A stretch of 64,000 nt of DNA. Source: Pegoplata infirma (taxonomy: Eukaryota > Arthropoda > Insecta > Diptera > Anthomyiidae). Below the pieces are notes generated by a model. The model did not search any database. It was not told where the DNA came from and saw only the letters and a program-made list of their open reading frames with translations. This document shows, piece after piece, positions 1-10,940 of this stretch. The position numbers and the translations under genes were made by a program. The first letter of the stretch is position 1. Every line of letters begins with the position of its first letter. The stretch is taken from the NCBI GenBank assembly GCA_963921195.1, contig OY992538.1, positions 7,960,330 through 8,024,329 of the forward strand, written 5' to 3'.

Positions 1-60
1 CATGTACTATCTTCAAGTTTATTTTCTTTGTTTTAAGTAAAACCACCTTGTATTAAGATA

Positions 61-145
61 AGTTGAAGTAAATTCAAAAAATTTGTTTACTTAAATTAAT
101 AACAGTATTTATTTAATTTCAGTACAGTTATTTTTTTCAGTGCGA
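61..145 (+). repeat. Dispersed repeat end (TIR-like), copy 1
   Basis: An AT-rich segment ending in TACAGTTATTTTTTTCAGTG is repeated nearly exactly at about 43,980-44,064. The shared part runs from a run of A through TTACTTAAATTAAT to CAGTG. It looks like one end of a TIR element whose terminus is CACTGAAAAAAA on the other strand. The opposite end was not found in either place, so the class is inferred. Confidence 0.5.
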
Positions 146-242
146 TTTTTAAACAATTTATTTTTAAATTTTTTTTTCCTATAAAAAAAGTTTTATCATA
201 TCAATTAAATATTTTGTTAACCAATAAAAAGATTTAATTGAT

Positions 243-1029
243 TTGATTTTTTCTGTAAGTGCAGATCGAGCACGGGCTCTAATTATATTTGTTATAAGGG
301 TTCAAGTTGAAAAAATGCAGAAGAAAAATTGAATTTCTAAAAATTATAGACATTTCGGGTATTTCCTATACCGGTTTCAAACACCCCAGTTAGTGTCATC
401 TTCAGTAGGATTTTAAATGTCGGTTTGTCTTGGTAATGAAAACTGTTTTTTATATATGTGAATATTTATAGTTTCTACAGAATAAATTTTGACAGTTTCC
501 AACACTACAATTCTATTTCTAGCAATCTCAACCTCACTTCATACTTTCTTTCAACTTTTTTGTCTCTTACATTATTTCGCAAGGGTTACCAACATGATCT
601 GGAATTGCAGACACAAATGAAGGAATTTGCATTTTCTGTTTCGGAGACGTGCCTAATGGCGACATATTTTGTCAGTAATTTTATTTGATTTTTTCTGTAC
701 CTTATAACAAATATAATTAGAGCCCGTGCTCGATCTGTACTTACAGAAAAAATCAAATAAAATTACTGATAAAATACGTCGCCATTAGGCACGTCTCCGA
801 AACAGAAAATGCAAATTCCTTCATTTGTGTCTGCAATTCCAGATCATGTTGGTAATCCTTGCGAAATAATGTAAAAGACAAAAAAGTTGAAAGAAAGTAT
901 GAAGTGAGGTTGAGATTGCTAGAAATAGAATTGTAGTGTTGGAAACTGTCAAAATTTATTCTGTAGAAACTATAAATATTCACATATATAAAAAACAGTT
1001 TTCATTAACAAGACAAACCGACATTTAAT
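243..1029. repeat. Near-perfect long inverted repeat with small loop
   Basis: Arms at about 413-697 and 742-1029 are reverse complements over roughly 285 bp with only a handful of mismatches, separated by a loop of about 44 bp. The loop, extended a few bases into the right arm (698-757), is itself present in inverted form at 243-301, outside the left arm. Each arm has a matching 76-codon open frame (458-688 plus, 753-983 minus). The frames differ at three residues, all amino-acid changing, so there is no sign of selection on a protein. Likely a foldback element or a recent palindromic duplication. A transcript would form a very stable hairpin. Confidence 0.85.
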
Positions 1030-1041
1030 TGATTTAATTTG

Positions 1042-1340
1042 TCAATACAACTAATACTATTAGTTGATATCACAAATTCCTTTGTTGAATTCCTTTACCA
1101 AATCAACAAATGACATTTGTGTTTGTTGAATTTCTTTGTTGAAAACAAAAATTTCTTTTGTTAGATCAACAAATTACGTTTGTGTTTGTTGAATTTCTTT
1201 GTTGAAAAAAAAATTTTAGATTTTGTACGTTTGTCAATACAAATAATAACATAGGAGAACTATTACAAACCTATTTATAAATTGTTTTTTCAACAATTAA
1301 TATTTACAAACGTTAGTTGATATTACAAATTTCCGTATAG
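1042..1340. repeat. Short tandem/interspersed repeats with TTTGTTGAATTTC units
   Basis: Units containing ATCAACAAA and TTTGTTGAATTTCTTTGTTG recur about every 65 bp between 1,074 and 1,210. Both flanks carry GTCAATACAA followed by AGTTGATAT-type sequence (near 1,042 and 1,230-1,335), so the block may be a degenerate MITE. No target duplication is visible. Confidence 0.4.
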
Positions 1341-1403
1341 GAGCACTTTTAGTGAAAAATTTAATTGTATTCACAAATATAGAGGTCAACATATAGAGCC
1401 ATT

Positions 1404-1496
1404 TTTCGGATAAAATTGTATCCGTCCGATTAAAATTGTCTAATCTTAGCTATCCATTTTTCGGATCAGTACTGATCCTTCACACTTTTACTCGGG
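1404..1496 (+). mobile_element. Half of a TA-flanked MITE (TIR CCCGAGTAAAA)
   Basis: The sequence from about 1,404 to TTTTACTCGGG followed by TA matches the right half of the complete MITE at 9,531-9,815, including the perfect palindrome GGATCAGTACTGATCC at 1,463-1,478. The left half is missing. Confidence 0.65.
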
Positions 1497-1499
1497 TAT

Positions 1500-2690
1500 A
1501 AAGAAAATATTTTAAATAGGCATTGTAGAGGGTGAATTTAACTTTTTTACTTGTTTTTAATAAAATTGTACATAGAAAATCTTTAATATTTCGCTAATTG
1601 CTAAAAGTACATAAATTTTCCTTGTAATTTGTTCCCCAAGGCAATATTACGAGTATATTGTAGGTACGATATAAATAACTTGTCTCCCTTGGAGCCTTGT
1701 AAAAACAGACAACGACAGCCAAATTGTACAACAGAATGAAAACGGAATGATTAAAAAGAAATAAATATGATTGTGCGCTAATTAGCCAAATTACTTTACA
1801 CATCTATACATCCATCCATCCATCCATCCGAAGTCGCTCGTTACACACATTCACCTGCATAATTATGAAATACACAGACGCACTCACACACACATACTAA
1901 AACAATCAAAGACATGAAATTTAAAAACACTCATTCGCATAATCATAGTGCTGTTGTTGTTGTTAGCATAATCATTATTATTTATCATCGTCATCATCAT
2001 CATATCGCATCGTATCACAACAACAAAAAGAAAAATACAAGAACATACAGATGTGTTAAGCGCGCGCGTTTTTTTTCTGTTGTGTCTTTCTTTGCTACTT
2101 TTACCAAAACCAGAGTGTCACGAGTTGTTTTTTTTATCATTAAATAACAACACAAAGATGAGAAGAAAAATAAAAAAAACTGAAAATAACAAGCAAATCA
2201 AATAATAAGTATGTAGTCGTTGTCCGTCGGTCGCATTTAATGGATAAATAAGTTTAAATGTGTTTGTGTGTGTGTCAAAGAATTGTTATGCCTTTTAGCA
2301 ATATCTATGTATCTAAGTATGTTTGAATGTAAGTATTAATGTATTCGCTTTTACATACATATTTTATACAATTTAAATGGATGATGGAACAACTCTCATC
2401 TATCCATCTTTACATACACGTACTAATTTACAATCAGATTCGTTAGACATGAGTGGTTCAGTACACCGTGGTATTGTTTAGTTTCCAGTGTTGCCAGACA
2501 ATTTATGCGATTAGTTTTCATTCCAAATTTTTATATCCACTAACCACACACAGTATGGACCCTGCAGGAAAAGTGATAGGTCCATATCAGCCGGACCCAA
2601 AAAAAATATCACAAATTCGACACTTTTCATATAACAAAAAACCTATCACTTTTGTTGGGGAATGTCTGAGTTCCGGATATAGTATAGTGA
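1500..2690. other. Unique AT-rich DNA with simple repeats; no gene seen
   Basis: Holds a (CATC)n run near 1,809-1,830, CAT triplets near 1,985-2,000 and short GT runs near 2,265. A mini-me-like 3' tail (TTTAACTTTTTTACTTG) lies near 1,537-1,554 without its hairpin. A 13-bp inverted repeat (AAAAGTGATAGGT at 2,571 and its complement near 2,641) flanks a small loop. No convincing coding exon. Confidence 0.5.
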
Positions 2691-3111
2691 CATGTCAGGT
2701 TAGGTTGTAAGTGGCTGCTGACTTTTTATGTCAACACATGTAGACTCTGAGGTCCGTTGTGATACCACGGGACTGTAATAGGTTTCCCTACTAGTCCCTG
2801 CCAGTTAACCAATTTGAGATTCTTATGAAACTCCTAAGATATTGAATTTTGACATTCGACAAATCAGAAAGACCGTGCAGCTCCCTATATCCCTATGAAG
2901 CAAGTCTCTGACCAGAAAGTGTCGGGCAATGGCACATGAACTGTTCAATAGTTTCCAACTCATCTTCATCTATGCAACTCCGAAAAAGACATTAGACGGC
3001 ACATTTAACCGTTCTGCGTGCTTCCCTATAAGACTGTGTCCGGTAATTATAGCAACCACCGGGGAAATCTCTCCTCTTGGAAGCGATATTAGCTCACTTG
3101 TGCTCTTCTTA

Positions 3112-3700
3112 TTAAGAGAAGGCCAAATCTGTCGTGTTATTTTCATGTGCCCACCTTTGATTAGTTTCCGTCGCGGAACCAATCCGTAGATTTTGCTTGC
3201 AAGTTTCTAGAGGCATACCAACACATGCCAATTCTGTTGGAACCTGTAAGGTAGTTGCCAGTCTTGCATGCTCATCGGCTTTGCAATTCCCTGGAATGTC
3301 TCTGTGCCCTGGGACCCATATGTGTCGTATGTCAAACTGCTTGGCCATCTCATTTAAAGACGTACGGCAGTTAAGGGCCGATCTCGGTTTCAAAAACATT
3401 GACTTCAGGGACTTGACTATCAAAATAGAGGTTGACTACAGTTGTAGACAATACATTGCAGCTCAACCTAACAGCCACTTCCTTAATTATCTTCATCTCT
3501 GCCTAATAAACACTGCAATAATCCGGCAAACTTCGGGCCAGGCTCAACCCAAGCTCCTACGAACAGAATCCAATGCACACTTGTTAGAGCAGAATCCAAT
3601 GCACACTTGGTAGTGGCGCTCAAAAATGCTCATAGAGGGAGAACAGTCCACATTTTGTGGTATTGTTATCTTCTTCAAGATCATGCTATGGCCAAAATCG
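3112..3700 (-). pseudogene. RNase H domain remnant of the LINE
   Basis: The best-preserved frame (3,423-3,112 minus) contains HIWVPGHRDIPGNCKADEHA, the classic RNase H segment of jockey-type elements where WVPGH and the later aspartate lie near the active site. Further upstream on the minus strand (about 3,700-3,430) the start of the domain is broken by stops and a ~25-bp duplication near 3,570-3,610. Downstream, an STSELISLPRGEIS-type segment leads toward the C-terminal region. It does not encode a working enzyme. Confidence 0.8.
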
Positions 3701-3761
3701 CTGCTCCTTCATTGCAGTGTGTTATTAAAACGAATTGCCGACAAAGCCGCATACTCTTACC

Positions 3762-4440
3762 CTATATGTCCAATGGTATTAGGTGAAGGAGAATTTCTAA
3801 TGCAGCCGTAGGTGTAGTACGAAGAGCACCAGTGATACACATCGACGCCAGTCTCTGTACCTGCGTGATGAAGACACAGTTACCTTTGGTCACTAAAGCA
3901 GGCCACCAGACAAAGATTCCATATAGCAGAATTAGATGCACCACCGCTGTATAAATCCAATGAACGACTTTGGGACTAAAACCCCATCGTTTTCCAATGA
4001 CTCTTTTACAGGAATATGAAGCAATCGTTGCTTTTCTCATCCGTTTAGAAATACTCCAAAATACTTAGCTCCATCTGAGAAGGTGATGTGCCATCCAGAG
4101 AAATAGGGGAAAAAACAGGAATCTTATTTTTCTTTGTAAACAAAACAGAGCTTCTGTTTTACTTGGATTAACTCCCAGACTACAGCCTCTTGCCTATTTA
4201 AACAGATCTTTTAGTGATCACTTAAGAATGTCCCTCAATGTTGGCATATGCTTTTCCCTTAACGCAAGCGCGACATCATTAGCATATGCGACAACATGAT
4301 ATCCTCGTGCTTCTAGAGATAGCAGCATTGAATGCAGTGCCAGGTTGCAATGGAGTGGCAAAAGAATACCTCCCTGTGGTGTGCCCCTTTTGACAAATCG
4401 AGATATGACGGACGCTTTGTCGTCCGTGCTATCACAGAGA
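3762..4440 (-). pseudogene. Reverse transcriptase palm/thumb remnant
   Basis: Minus-strand translation shows KRGTPQGGILLPLQWNLAL (RT motif before the catalytic box) near 4,400, then GYHVVAYANDVALALREK near 4,270, then WGFSPKVVHWIYTAVV and ITGALRTTPTAALEILLHL in the 92-codon frame 4,040-3,762. The catalytic box is YAND rather than YADD, so a metal-binding aspartate is lost. Stops occur in between. The domain order matches jockey-clade LINEs. Inactive. Confidence 0.8.
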
Positions 4441-4445
4441 TCGCA

Positions 4446-5765
4446 CTAGTTTCCAGATTCGGTTTCGAAAATGCCAGATGTATCTTTCATCAGCCTAGAA
4501 TCTGTCAGCTGAATGTCAACTACTTCCAGATTTTCCTTCCCAGCCGACTCTGCCATTAGCTTGGCTGTATCCAAAATAGGCCTCTGGTCGCCCTTGTAGA
4601 CATTAACTTTTATATGAAAAAAGCCTAATCTAGTGCCGTCAGTCCTGGCTAAAAGCGGAAGTGATTCCTCACTAACCAAGATCACTACTTGACGACGAGC
4701 ACCCTCATCTCACCTAATCTGGTAATTTGCCAATTCTGAGTTGGAATGTCAGGATTGCAGACTTTGGTCATCTTCAGAATGACCTGAGTGTCACCTTTAT
4801 CCATCGAAATGCATGCATGATTCCGGGATATCATGTTTCTCCACAACGTTCAGTTTGGCTCCAGGCCATAACTCCAACGACGGTAGTCGGCGTTGCCTTT
4901 ATAAGGATACCAAAAAGTTGGATTTGAAATCCAAATTAGCAAATCCAAATCCACCTGGTGGCGCAAATCCAAGGTTTACTACACAAAATGTTGGGCAGAA
5001 TGGTACAAAACACCGCGTCAACTGAAAAAAGGTCCGAAAAAAGTCTAGAAAATTGTGAAATAAATCAAAAAATTCAAAATAATAATTTTTAACTAAATTT
5101 TTGTTAATTATATTTTCGTTCAGTTTTCACATTTTTCTCATAAAAGCAGCTAATTTCTTAAAAAGAAAAATAAAACAATTAATAATAAACAATAAAATAT
5201 TGATTTTATTGTTTTATTTTTATTATTTGTTCCCTAATAACGCCATTTTTTGCATTAAAAACAAAAAATGTACTAAATATAAAATAAATGTACTAAATGC
5301 TCAAAATGTAGAGGCCAACATTTTGTGTTGTAAACTTTGGATTTGCGCCACCAAGTGGATTTGGATTTGTTAATTTGGATTTCAAATCCAACTTTTTGGT
5401 ATCCTTATAAAGGCAACGCCGACTACCGTCGTTGATAACTCTCCCACTTGGCTAATGGCAACCTTAAACACGGCTGCAGATCTTTCATTCCCAAAAGCAG
5501 CGGATTTTACTCGCCCTTGACACCAACCTACGTTGACAGTAGTAGGGAGAAAATCAGGCACACTCTCAAGGAGCCTAAAGTAAATTTCATTTAATTTTGA
5601 TTCAACAAAACTCCAATTGTCCCTTGCGATATTACAATCCACATTCTCCCTGTTGATCACAGACCTAACAAAGCTACCTTTCACCACTTCTCTTAAAGAC
5701 TGAGTCCAGACGTTGCCGGTTACCTTAGATCTCTTAGGTAAAGGTTTCTCGTCTGGCGAGCGCAA
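4446..5765 (-). pseudogene. LINE ORF1 with DUF4780-like domain, split by a MITE
   Basis: Two minus-strand open frames, 5,765-5,382 and 4,685-4,446, belong to one ORF1. The second contains ILVSEESLPLLARTDGTRLG and VNVYKGD, which I recognise as the end of the DUF4780-type domain of insect jockey ORF1 proteins. The first contains NWSFVESKLNEIYFRLLESV and ends at VGEL, where the MITE begins. The reading resumes with WPGAKLNVV on the other side of the insertion. The N-terminus is probably truncated. The function in LINEs is presumed RNA or nucleoprotein binding (inference). Confidence 0.7.
4875..5434. mobile_element. 560-bp MITE with ~115-bp TIRs and 7-bp TSD
   Basis: Terminal inverted repeats start CAACGACGGTAGTCGGCG and extend inward about 115 bp on each side (4,875-4,990 and 5,315-5,434). 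Both flanks are ATAACTC (4,868-4,874 and 5,435-5,441), a perfect 7-bp target duplication. The interior (about 5,000-5,310) is very AT-rich with no transposase. It lies inside the LINE ORF1 frame. A 7-bp duplication with long TIRs recalls P-superfamily/Galileo-type elements, but the class is not proven. Confidence 0.88.
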
Positions 5766-5891
5766 CCTTTTACCTGACTTCGATGACTAGGCCGAAACAG
5801 CGCCATGGTTGTCAGATGTGCGCATTGGCGAAAGTTTGTCCTGTTCCTCAATGACTCTTTTCGGAGAGCGTCGTTCCATCGAGTTGACTTA

Positions 5892-6450
5892 CATGGAAGG
5901 TCTTTCAGAGGGCACCAGCCGATTGTCCTGAAACTTGCATATGGGAATAAGGGGAGAAAAGTAAGAGTTATCTGTTTTTTTTAGCTGCCCAATCTCAAAT
6001 TTAAAAAAGGGTTGCCACCTTATAAACAAATGAGGTCGAACTAGCAGGAATTTGGCCAAACGCCAAAATACGGGACAGCTTAATTTTAATAGAGATTATT
6101 TCATGTGATTTTGGCAGTACTTCGTATGTACCTCTCCATATAAACTACCCTTACGATTTTACATTTTCGAAAATAGAAGCTTAACGAAGCCGAATCTTTG
6201 AAACGACCGATACGCCATTGGATAGGCCTTCTAAAACCTTTCGATCTGTATAAAATGTTCATAGTTTTTTTTGAAGAAATGTGAAAAATCGTCAAAAACG
6301 AAAACAAAACAGTTTTTCCCCCTTTCCTTTGATTTGCTAAATGTGAGATTGGGCAGCTAAAAAAAAACAGGCAACTCTTATTTTCCTCCCCCCTTTCACA
6401 TATGCAAGTTTCAGGACAATCGGTGGGTGCCCTATGAAAAACCTTCCTTG
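5892..6450. mobile_element. Foldback MITE with ~110-bp TIRs (CAWGGAAGGT ends)
   Basis: Left arm 5,892-6,005 and right arm 6,338-6,450 are inverted copies sharing AGGGCACC, GATTGTCCTGAAACTTGCAT and TTTTAGCTGCCCAATCTCA. The interior has no recognisable gene. Termini and the AGCNGCCCAA block resemble the larger element at 52,751-55,087. No clear target duplication. Confidence 0.75.
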
Positions 6451-8206
6451 TTCCCTTCCTCGTTTAAATTTCATTTTTTATAAGTATTAATAATCTCCTT
6501 ATCTGGCATCACAGTCAATTTATTTATTTTAGTCTTCGTTAGATGTTATATTAGCCGCTCATGATGATTACAAAGATGATAATGATGTTTGTACTGTGTC
6601 TTTGAAAGAGCAAAAAATAAAAAAAACGGCTGCTGATTTATTTCGTTTTTTCTTTTTTTGTTGTTTTTGTTTATAGCGCATGCCGACTACAATATTGTAT
6701 GAATTTAGTGTAGTTCGGTTCTCGGTTCTGTTCTACTTTTTCTTGCTTTTGTTTGGTTTTTGTAAGAGCACTCCGTTCATATCTAGTGGGGTTTTTGTTA
6801 TAGGCAATCATTTGATGTAGTCGACGTAGTATGGGCACATACAATTCATTTCTTTTTTTAAATTTTTCTTTTTTTTTGGTGGTAATTCCTGCTTTTCCTT
6901 TAAATCTAACACTAAAGTACACACAGATACACACTCGCACACAAAAATAAAATTTCTGTTTATGTGTGTGTGTTACTATAGAAAAAATAAATACCAGTGA
7001 GTAGAGTAATACGATTTTTTTATGTCGTTTATTAATGCCTCACGATTGTTTCTACTGTTCATACGTTTTGATACTGACAATACTCAGAAGCAACAGCTTT
7101 TATTTTTTTAATTATGTACACCCTACGATATGTCCTGTGGTAACATCAGTGGTTAGTAACACTTTGAGAGAATTTAATGAAGACCCATTATGAAAGTTTA
7201 TATATTCATGCTATAATGGTCACTTAGAAGACGCAGGGAGAGACAGAGCAAGAGAAGTATTAGAGTGTGGAAATAATCCAATCGATACTGGGGGAAACCC
7301 ATACTTCAAGAAAATTTCCGGAAGTCTTCATTAGAAAAAAATACTGTTTATGGTAAACAAATTCTGCAAAAGTTTCAATTTTCTTGTTTTACAAAGTTGA
7401 TTTACTTAAATCATTACTGTAGGGTATTTTCAAGTTCTTCACTGCCACGTATAGCCCTCTTTTTTATATTTTTTTATGTACATTTTATATTTGTTGTTTT
7501 AATATTTGTGACGTCACATTTACAAATTTCATATACAATACACACATACACTCACACTCAATTAGTAAAACCCAAAATTTAAACTATTCAATGTGCCATA
7601 AGCAGATCGTATTAAAGGTTTTTGTTTTTTTTTGTTCATTTGTTCAATGCTTCAAGTGATGAAGTTGACGGCAGATGTTTTTATTTCCTACTCATTCTAC
7701 TCTTATTTGGGCCACCATTAAATAAGGGTTGCCATATAATAAGACTGCAATTGCTATGTACGGGATCAATATGTGTTTCTCTTACAGAGAAGTTCTTCTA
7801 TCCATCTCCAGATTTTATGAAAATCGTATTGCTACCCTTGAAAAGAACTTAATTATAAGTCCGTACTCTTGAACCTACCGGAGCTTTGTAGAAAGCTATT
7901 GAGTTTGTGTGATTTGTGTGAGTGATATTTTTTTGCTCTAACATTGAGAGAAAGTATGGATCCCAGTGATTTTGGTCTCAGCACAACTATTTAGTGGGAA
8001 GTCATTAGCAGATCCATAAACGTTTAGTGCGTTTACTATGACCACCGAAAACGCTTAGATCTACTTTCGGAGCAGTGAAAGAATCGCATCTGTCACCTTT
8101 TTGGCTCAGAGATTCAACATATGTACATCTGCCATTTTAGCTCATCTCCTGTTTGTCTTTATGGCGGTATTAGGTCGAAGTGCGAACTAGCAAATCCATT
8201 CCAGCC
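6451..8206. other. Unique AT-rich DNA; no gene recognised
   Basis: Contains poly-T tracts, a GT run near 6,961-6,971 and a CA-rich run near 7,540. The last 250 bp (about 7,960-8,206) may be degenerate LINE sequence because the following transposon and LINE remnant continue directly from it, but I could not align it to a known motif. Confidence 0.4.
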
Positions 8207-8210
8207 TTAA

Positions 8211-9225
8211 CCCATTAATGCCTGACCCCCGATTCCGTGGTCCGATTTTGAAAAAAATTGCACACAGATAGTATTTAAGACATTTATATTGACGTGGCAT
8301 TTTTCTTTTTTTTTATCTGTTGTACACGAACCTGTGGCGCTTGGGTATTTTGCTACCCACTCAGGCATTGACGAATTCTAAAATAATACGACTATAGATT
8401 TTTTTAAATATAAAAGCTTGAAAACGGTAACAGTAAACATATTTATTGTAAGTTTTGATGAAAATCTACAGAATACACACTTTAAAGCATAACGATTGGC
8501 TAAATATCACATTTGAGTCGATTTAACGATGTGCGTCTGTCTGTCCGTCCGTCTATTTAAATGTTTTATCACGATACAGGTCACAATTATCAATATATAT
8601 GCATGAAATTTGAAACGGAACCTTCTTTTGGATAAATAACGAAGCCTATTGAAATTGGAAAAAATCGGTCCATCCTTAGACCTAGTCCCCATACGAACGT
8701 CTTTTTCAAACTTGGCTCAAATGACTCTAATAACCGTATTATGAAAGGAATCCTATCGAAATTAAGCAACTAAACTTGTTTTTTATTCACAAATCATTAT
8801 TCCTACATTTGTTTTTACAAAAAACTCGTTTTTACTTAAAATATTTATGAATATATAACAAAAAAAAAATTAGATTTAGATACCCATGCCATAAAATTGA
8901 ACCTGTGGCCCAGAGAAGTGGTCATATCCGGGTGGTTTTTGTTTTAGAGATAGAAGACTTAATATGCTATAATGCACCAATATAGTTCTATAAACTTTCC
9001 AGAACCTTTTTTGTCAAAAAATGTTAACTTTGAGAAATTATTGACCTTTGATCCGCTAATTTTCCCCCAGTCATATCCCGATGTGACTCTTAAAATTTGT
9101 TTTCACTAGTTTTATCTTTCTTCTATCAATGCATAAAAAAATATTTGCAATATCGGTCGCCTTTTTCTAGCTAGAATTTTTCTAAGTATTTTTGGGTATT
9201 TTTCTACCCATTCGACGTTAATGGG
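8211..9225. mobile_element. piggyBac-like non-autonomous element (TTAA flanks)
   Basis: Ends CCCATTAATG and its inverted counterpart CGTTAATGGG are bordered by TTAA at 8,207-8,210 and 9,226-9,229. A TTAA duplication and CCC termini are hallmarks of the piggyBac superfamily. Internal GGGTATTTTGCTACCC-type hairpins occur near both ends (about 8,344 and 9,194). No transposase is visible. A mini-me-like fragment sits inside (about 8,490-8,770). The element separates possible LINE sequence on its left from the LINE remnant on its right. Confidence 0.8.
8490..8770 (+). mobile_element. mini-me-like family B fragment
   Basis: Contains GAGTCGATTTAACGATGTGC, a GTCTGTCTGTCCGTCCGTC run and the following ~230 bp shared with the complete family B copies at 27,192 and 31,937. 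Head and 3' hairpin are missing. Confidence 0.7.
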
Positions 9226-9530
9226 TTAAGGTTTATGGTTAGACAGCATGGAAATATCCACATCTTTGGGTAGTACTCGAGTCACAGTAAAAGCCGTTAG
9301 AGGAGCTCCTCAGAGCGGCGTCCACTGCTATGGTACTTGGTGATAAATGTCTTGCTTCATAGGGTAGATAATAGGGGTTATCAGGCAATCGGATATGAGG
9401 ACGATTTAGTAGTTATAGTAACTGGTAAATTCGATAATATCATCTCCGAGATAATTATGTGCATTGCTCTTCGTTAGATCATGAATTGGCACTGAACAGG
9501 GTATTTCCATTAAGTCTAACGAAACTACTA

Positions 9531-9815
9531 TCCCGAGTAAAAATGTTTAGATATATTCTTATATATCACATCTTATCCGAGATTTTAAAGATCAGTACTG
9601 ATCCAAGATTTAAAAGATCAGTACTGATCCGAAAAATGGATCGTTAAGATTAGATCCGTTTTTGTCGTCCGAATACAATTCCATCCGAAAAATGGGTTTA
9701 TCTAATTATATAAACCCATTTTCCGGATGACATTGTATCGGTCCGATTAAAACTAATCTAATCTTAGCGATTCATTTTTCGGATCAGTACTGATCCTTTA
9801 CATTTTTACTTGGGA
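9531..9815. mobile_element. 285-bp MITE, TIR TCCCGAGTAAAAATGT, TA flanks
   Basis: Ends TCCCGAGTAAAAATGT and ACATTTTTACTTGGGA are flanked by TA at 9,529-9,530 and 9,816-9,817. Three copies of the palindrome GATCAGTACTGATC (9,590, 9,616, 9,782) and further inverted blocks of GATTAGAT and CCATTTTTCGGA type make it self-complementary. It interrupts the LINE RT frame just before LFTRK. TA duplication suggests Tc1/mariner-type mobilisation. Confidence 0.85.
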
Positions 9816-10864
9816 TAGTTCTGTTTACTAGGAAAAGAAATTTCAATTAAGGATTAGGTACAATTTTTGTAAGGAATAATACTATCCAATTTTCTAAGGA
9901 GGCTAAATATCTAGGAGTAATCTTGGTTACAAAATTTACTTGAAATTCACATTTAGACGGCACTATCAGAAAAGCTATTGCGGAATTATTGTCAGCGAAT
10001 AGAATTGTTGGTAGGACATGGGGGTTGAGTCCCAAAATGGTCATGTGGATTTTCAAGGTGATTGTTAGACCGATCATGACATACGCTGTCTTACTCTGGT
10101 GGCCGATAACTATGCATACTCTAAAACTGGTAAAGTACAGTGAGCCATTAAAGGTCTCACACCTCTCGAAATTTTCATCAGATCTGCGGCAACTCAGACC
10201 CTCGCAACTAAACGGTTACTCTAATATTCTTTCTTTGATAGGAATTTGGGAACACTTGGATATTTCGACGGATAGGATAAACACTGAGCTTCGCTTTGGA
10301 CGAAAATTTGAGATCGTGATACCTAGTAGACCAGAGTGGAATGAAGATGGCCTAAAGGTGGACGCTAGAAGCCTAAACTAATATACTGGAGCTGGTGTCT
10401 ACGGTTCAAACACGCTGATCTCCGAACCCATGGGTTGGTGGCAGTTTTTCTGGCTGAAATTCTTGCTATTATAATATGCGCTAGAGTTAAGTTTGCAAAG
10501 GGTATGTAGGGTACTCATATTTCAATCTTCTCTGATAGCTAATCAGCACTTCAAGCACTGTCTTGATATACTCCAACAGCTGGCCGTGCGAAACAAAATT
10601 ACCCTAGTTGTGAGCCCTGATCATAGAGGTTTTGGAGGAAATGAGATAGCGGATGAGCTTGCTAGAAATGCTTCTGATACTCCTACGAATTAGTCCACAT
10701 TTTCGACTAGATAAGGGATTTAGAAAAGACAGACTGTTTGGACTTGTGAAAGAATTCAGTTGGTCTACGACAATCCACAGCACTAACCTCACCACTATCA
10801 TATGGAAGTATTCTTAATCACACCAAAACTGACAATAGGTAACTGTTAGGTTTTCTTTGTACAT

Positions 10865-10940
10865 CGTTGAACTATATTCAATTTGAGCTATCTGCGGGTT
10901 TGTAACATAGCAGATAGCTCAAACTAAATATAGCTCAACG
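10865..10940. repeat. Hairpin with 30-bp stem inside LINE
   Basis: Arms 10,865-10,894 and 10,911-10,940 pair over 30 bp with three mismatches around a 16-nt loop. It lies between the RNase H and cysteine-rich parts of the LINE remnant, so it is probably a small insertion. Confidence 0.7.

Larger units (their letters stand above)
2697..5880 (-). mobile_element. Jockey-like LINE, internally deleted, minus strand
   Basis: Read on the minus strand, the order is an ORF1 part (5,765 down to 4,446), RT palm and thumb (about 4,440-3,762), RNase H (about 3,700-3,112), then a C-terminal and 3' region ending in CCTAACC at about 2,697. The endonuclease and RT finger regions expected between ORF1 and the palm are absent, so an internal deletion joins them near 4,440. 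Frameshifts and stops are frequent. A 560-bp MITE (4,875-5,434) interrupts ORF1. Fragments of the same or a close family recur at 17.1, 20.6-21.9 and 24.6 kb. The jockey-type assignment rests on motif order and is from memory, not a search. Confidence 0.8.

Noticed and set aside
458..983. Pair of 76-codon ORFs with nearly the same protein on opposite strands
   Set aside because: They are the two arms of an inverted repeat. Their few differences are amino-acid changing, there is no known motif, and composition matches the surrounding non-coding DNA.
1809..2150. His/Lys-rich ORF at 1,914-2,147
   Set aside because: Arises from CAT and CAC triplet repeats and poly-T; no homology or context for a gene.
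2929..3613. Plus-strand ORFs across the LINE
   Set aside because: Shadows of the minus-strand RNase H and C-terminal coding sequence.
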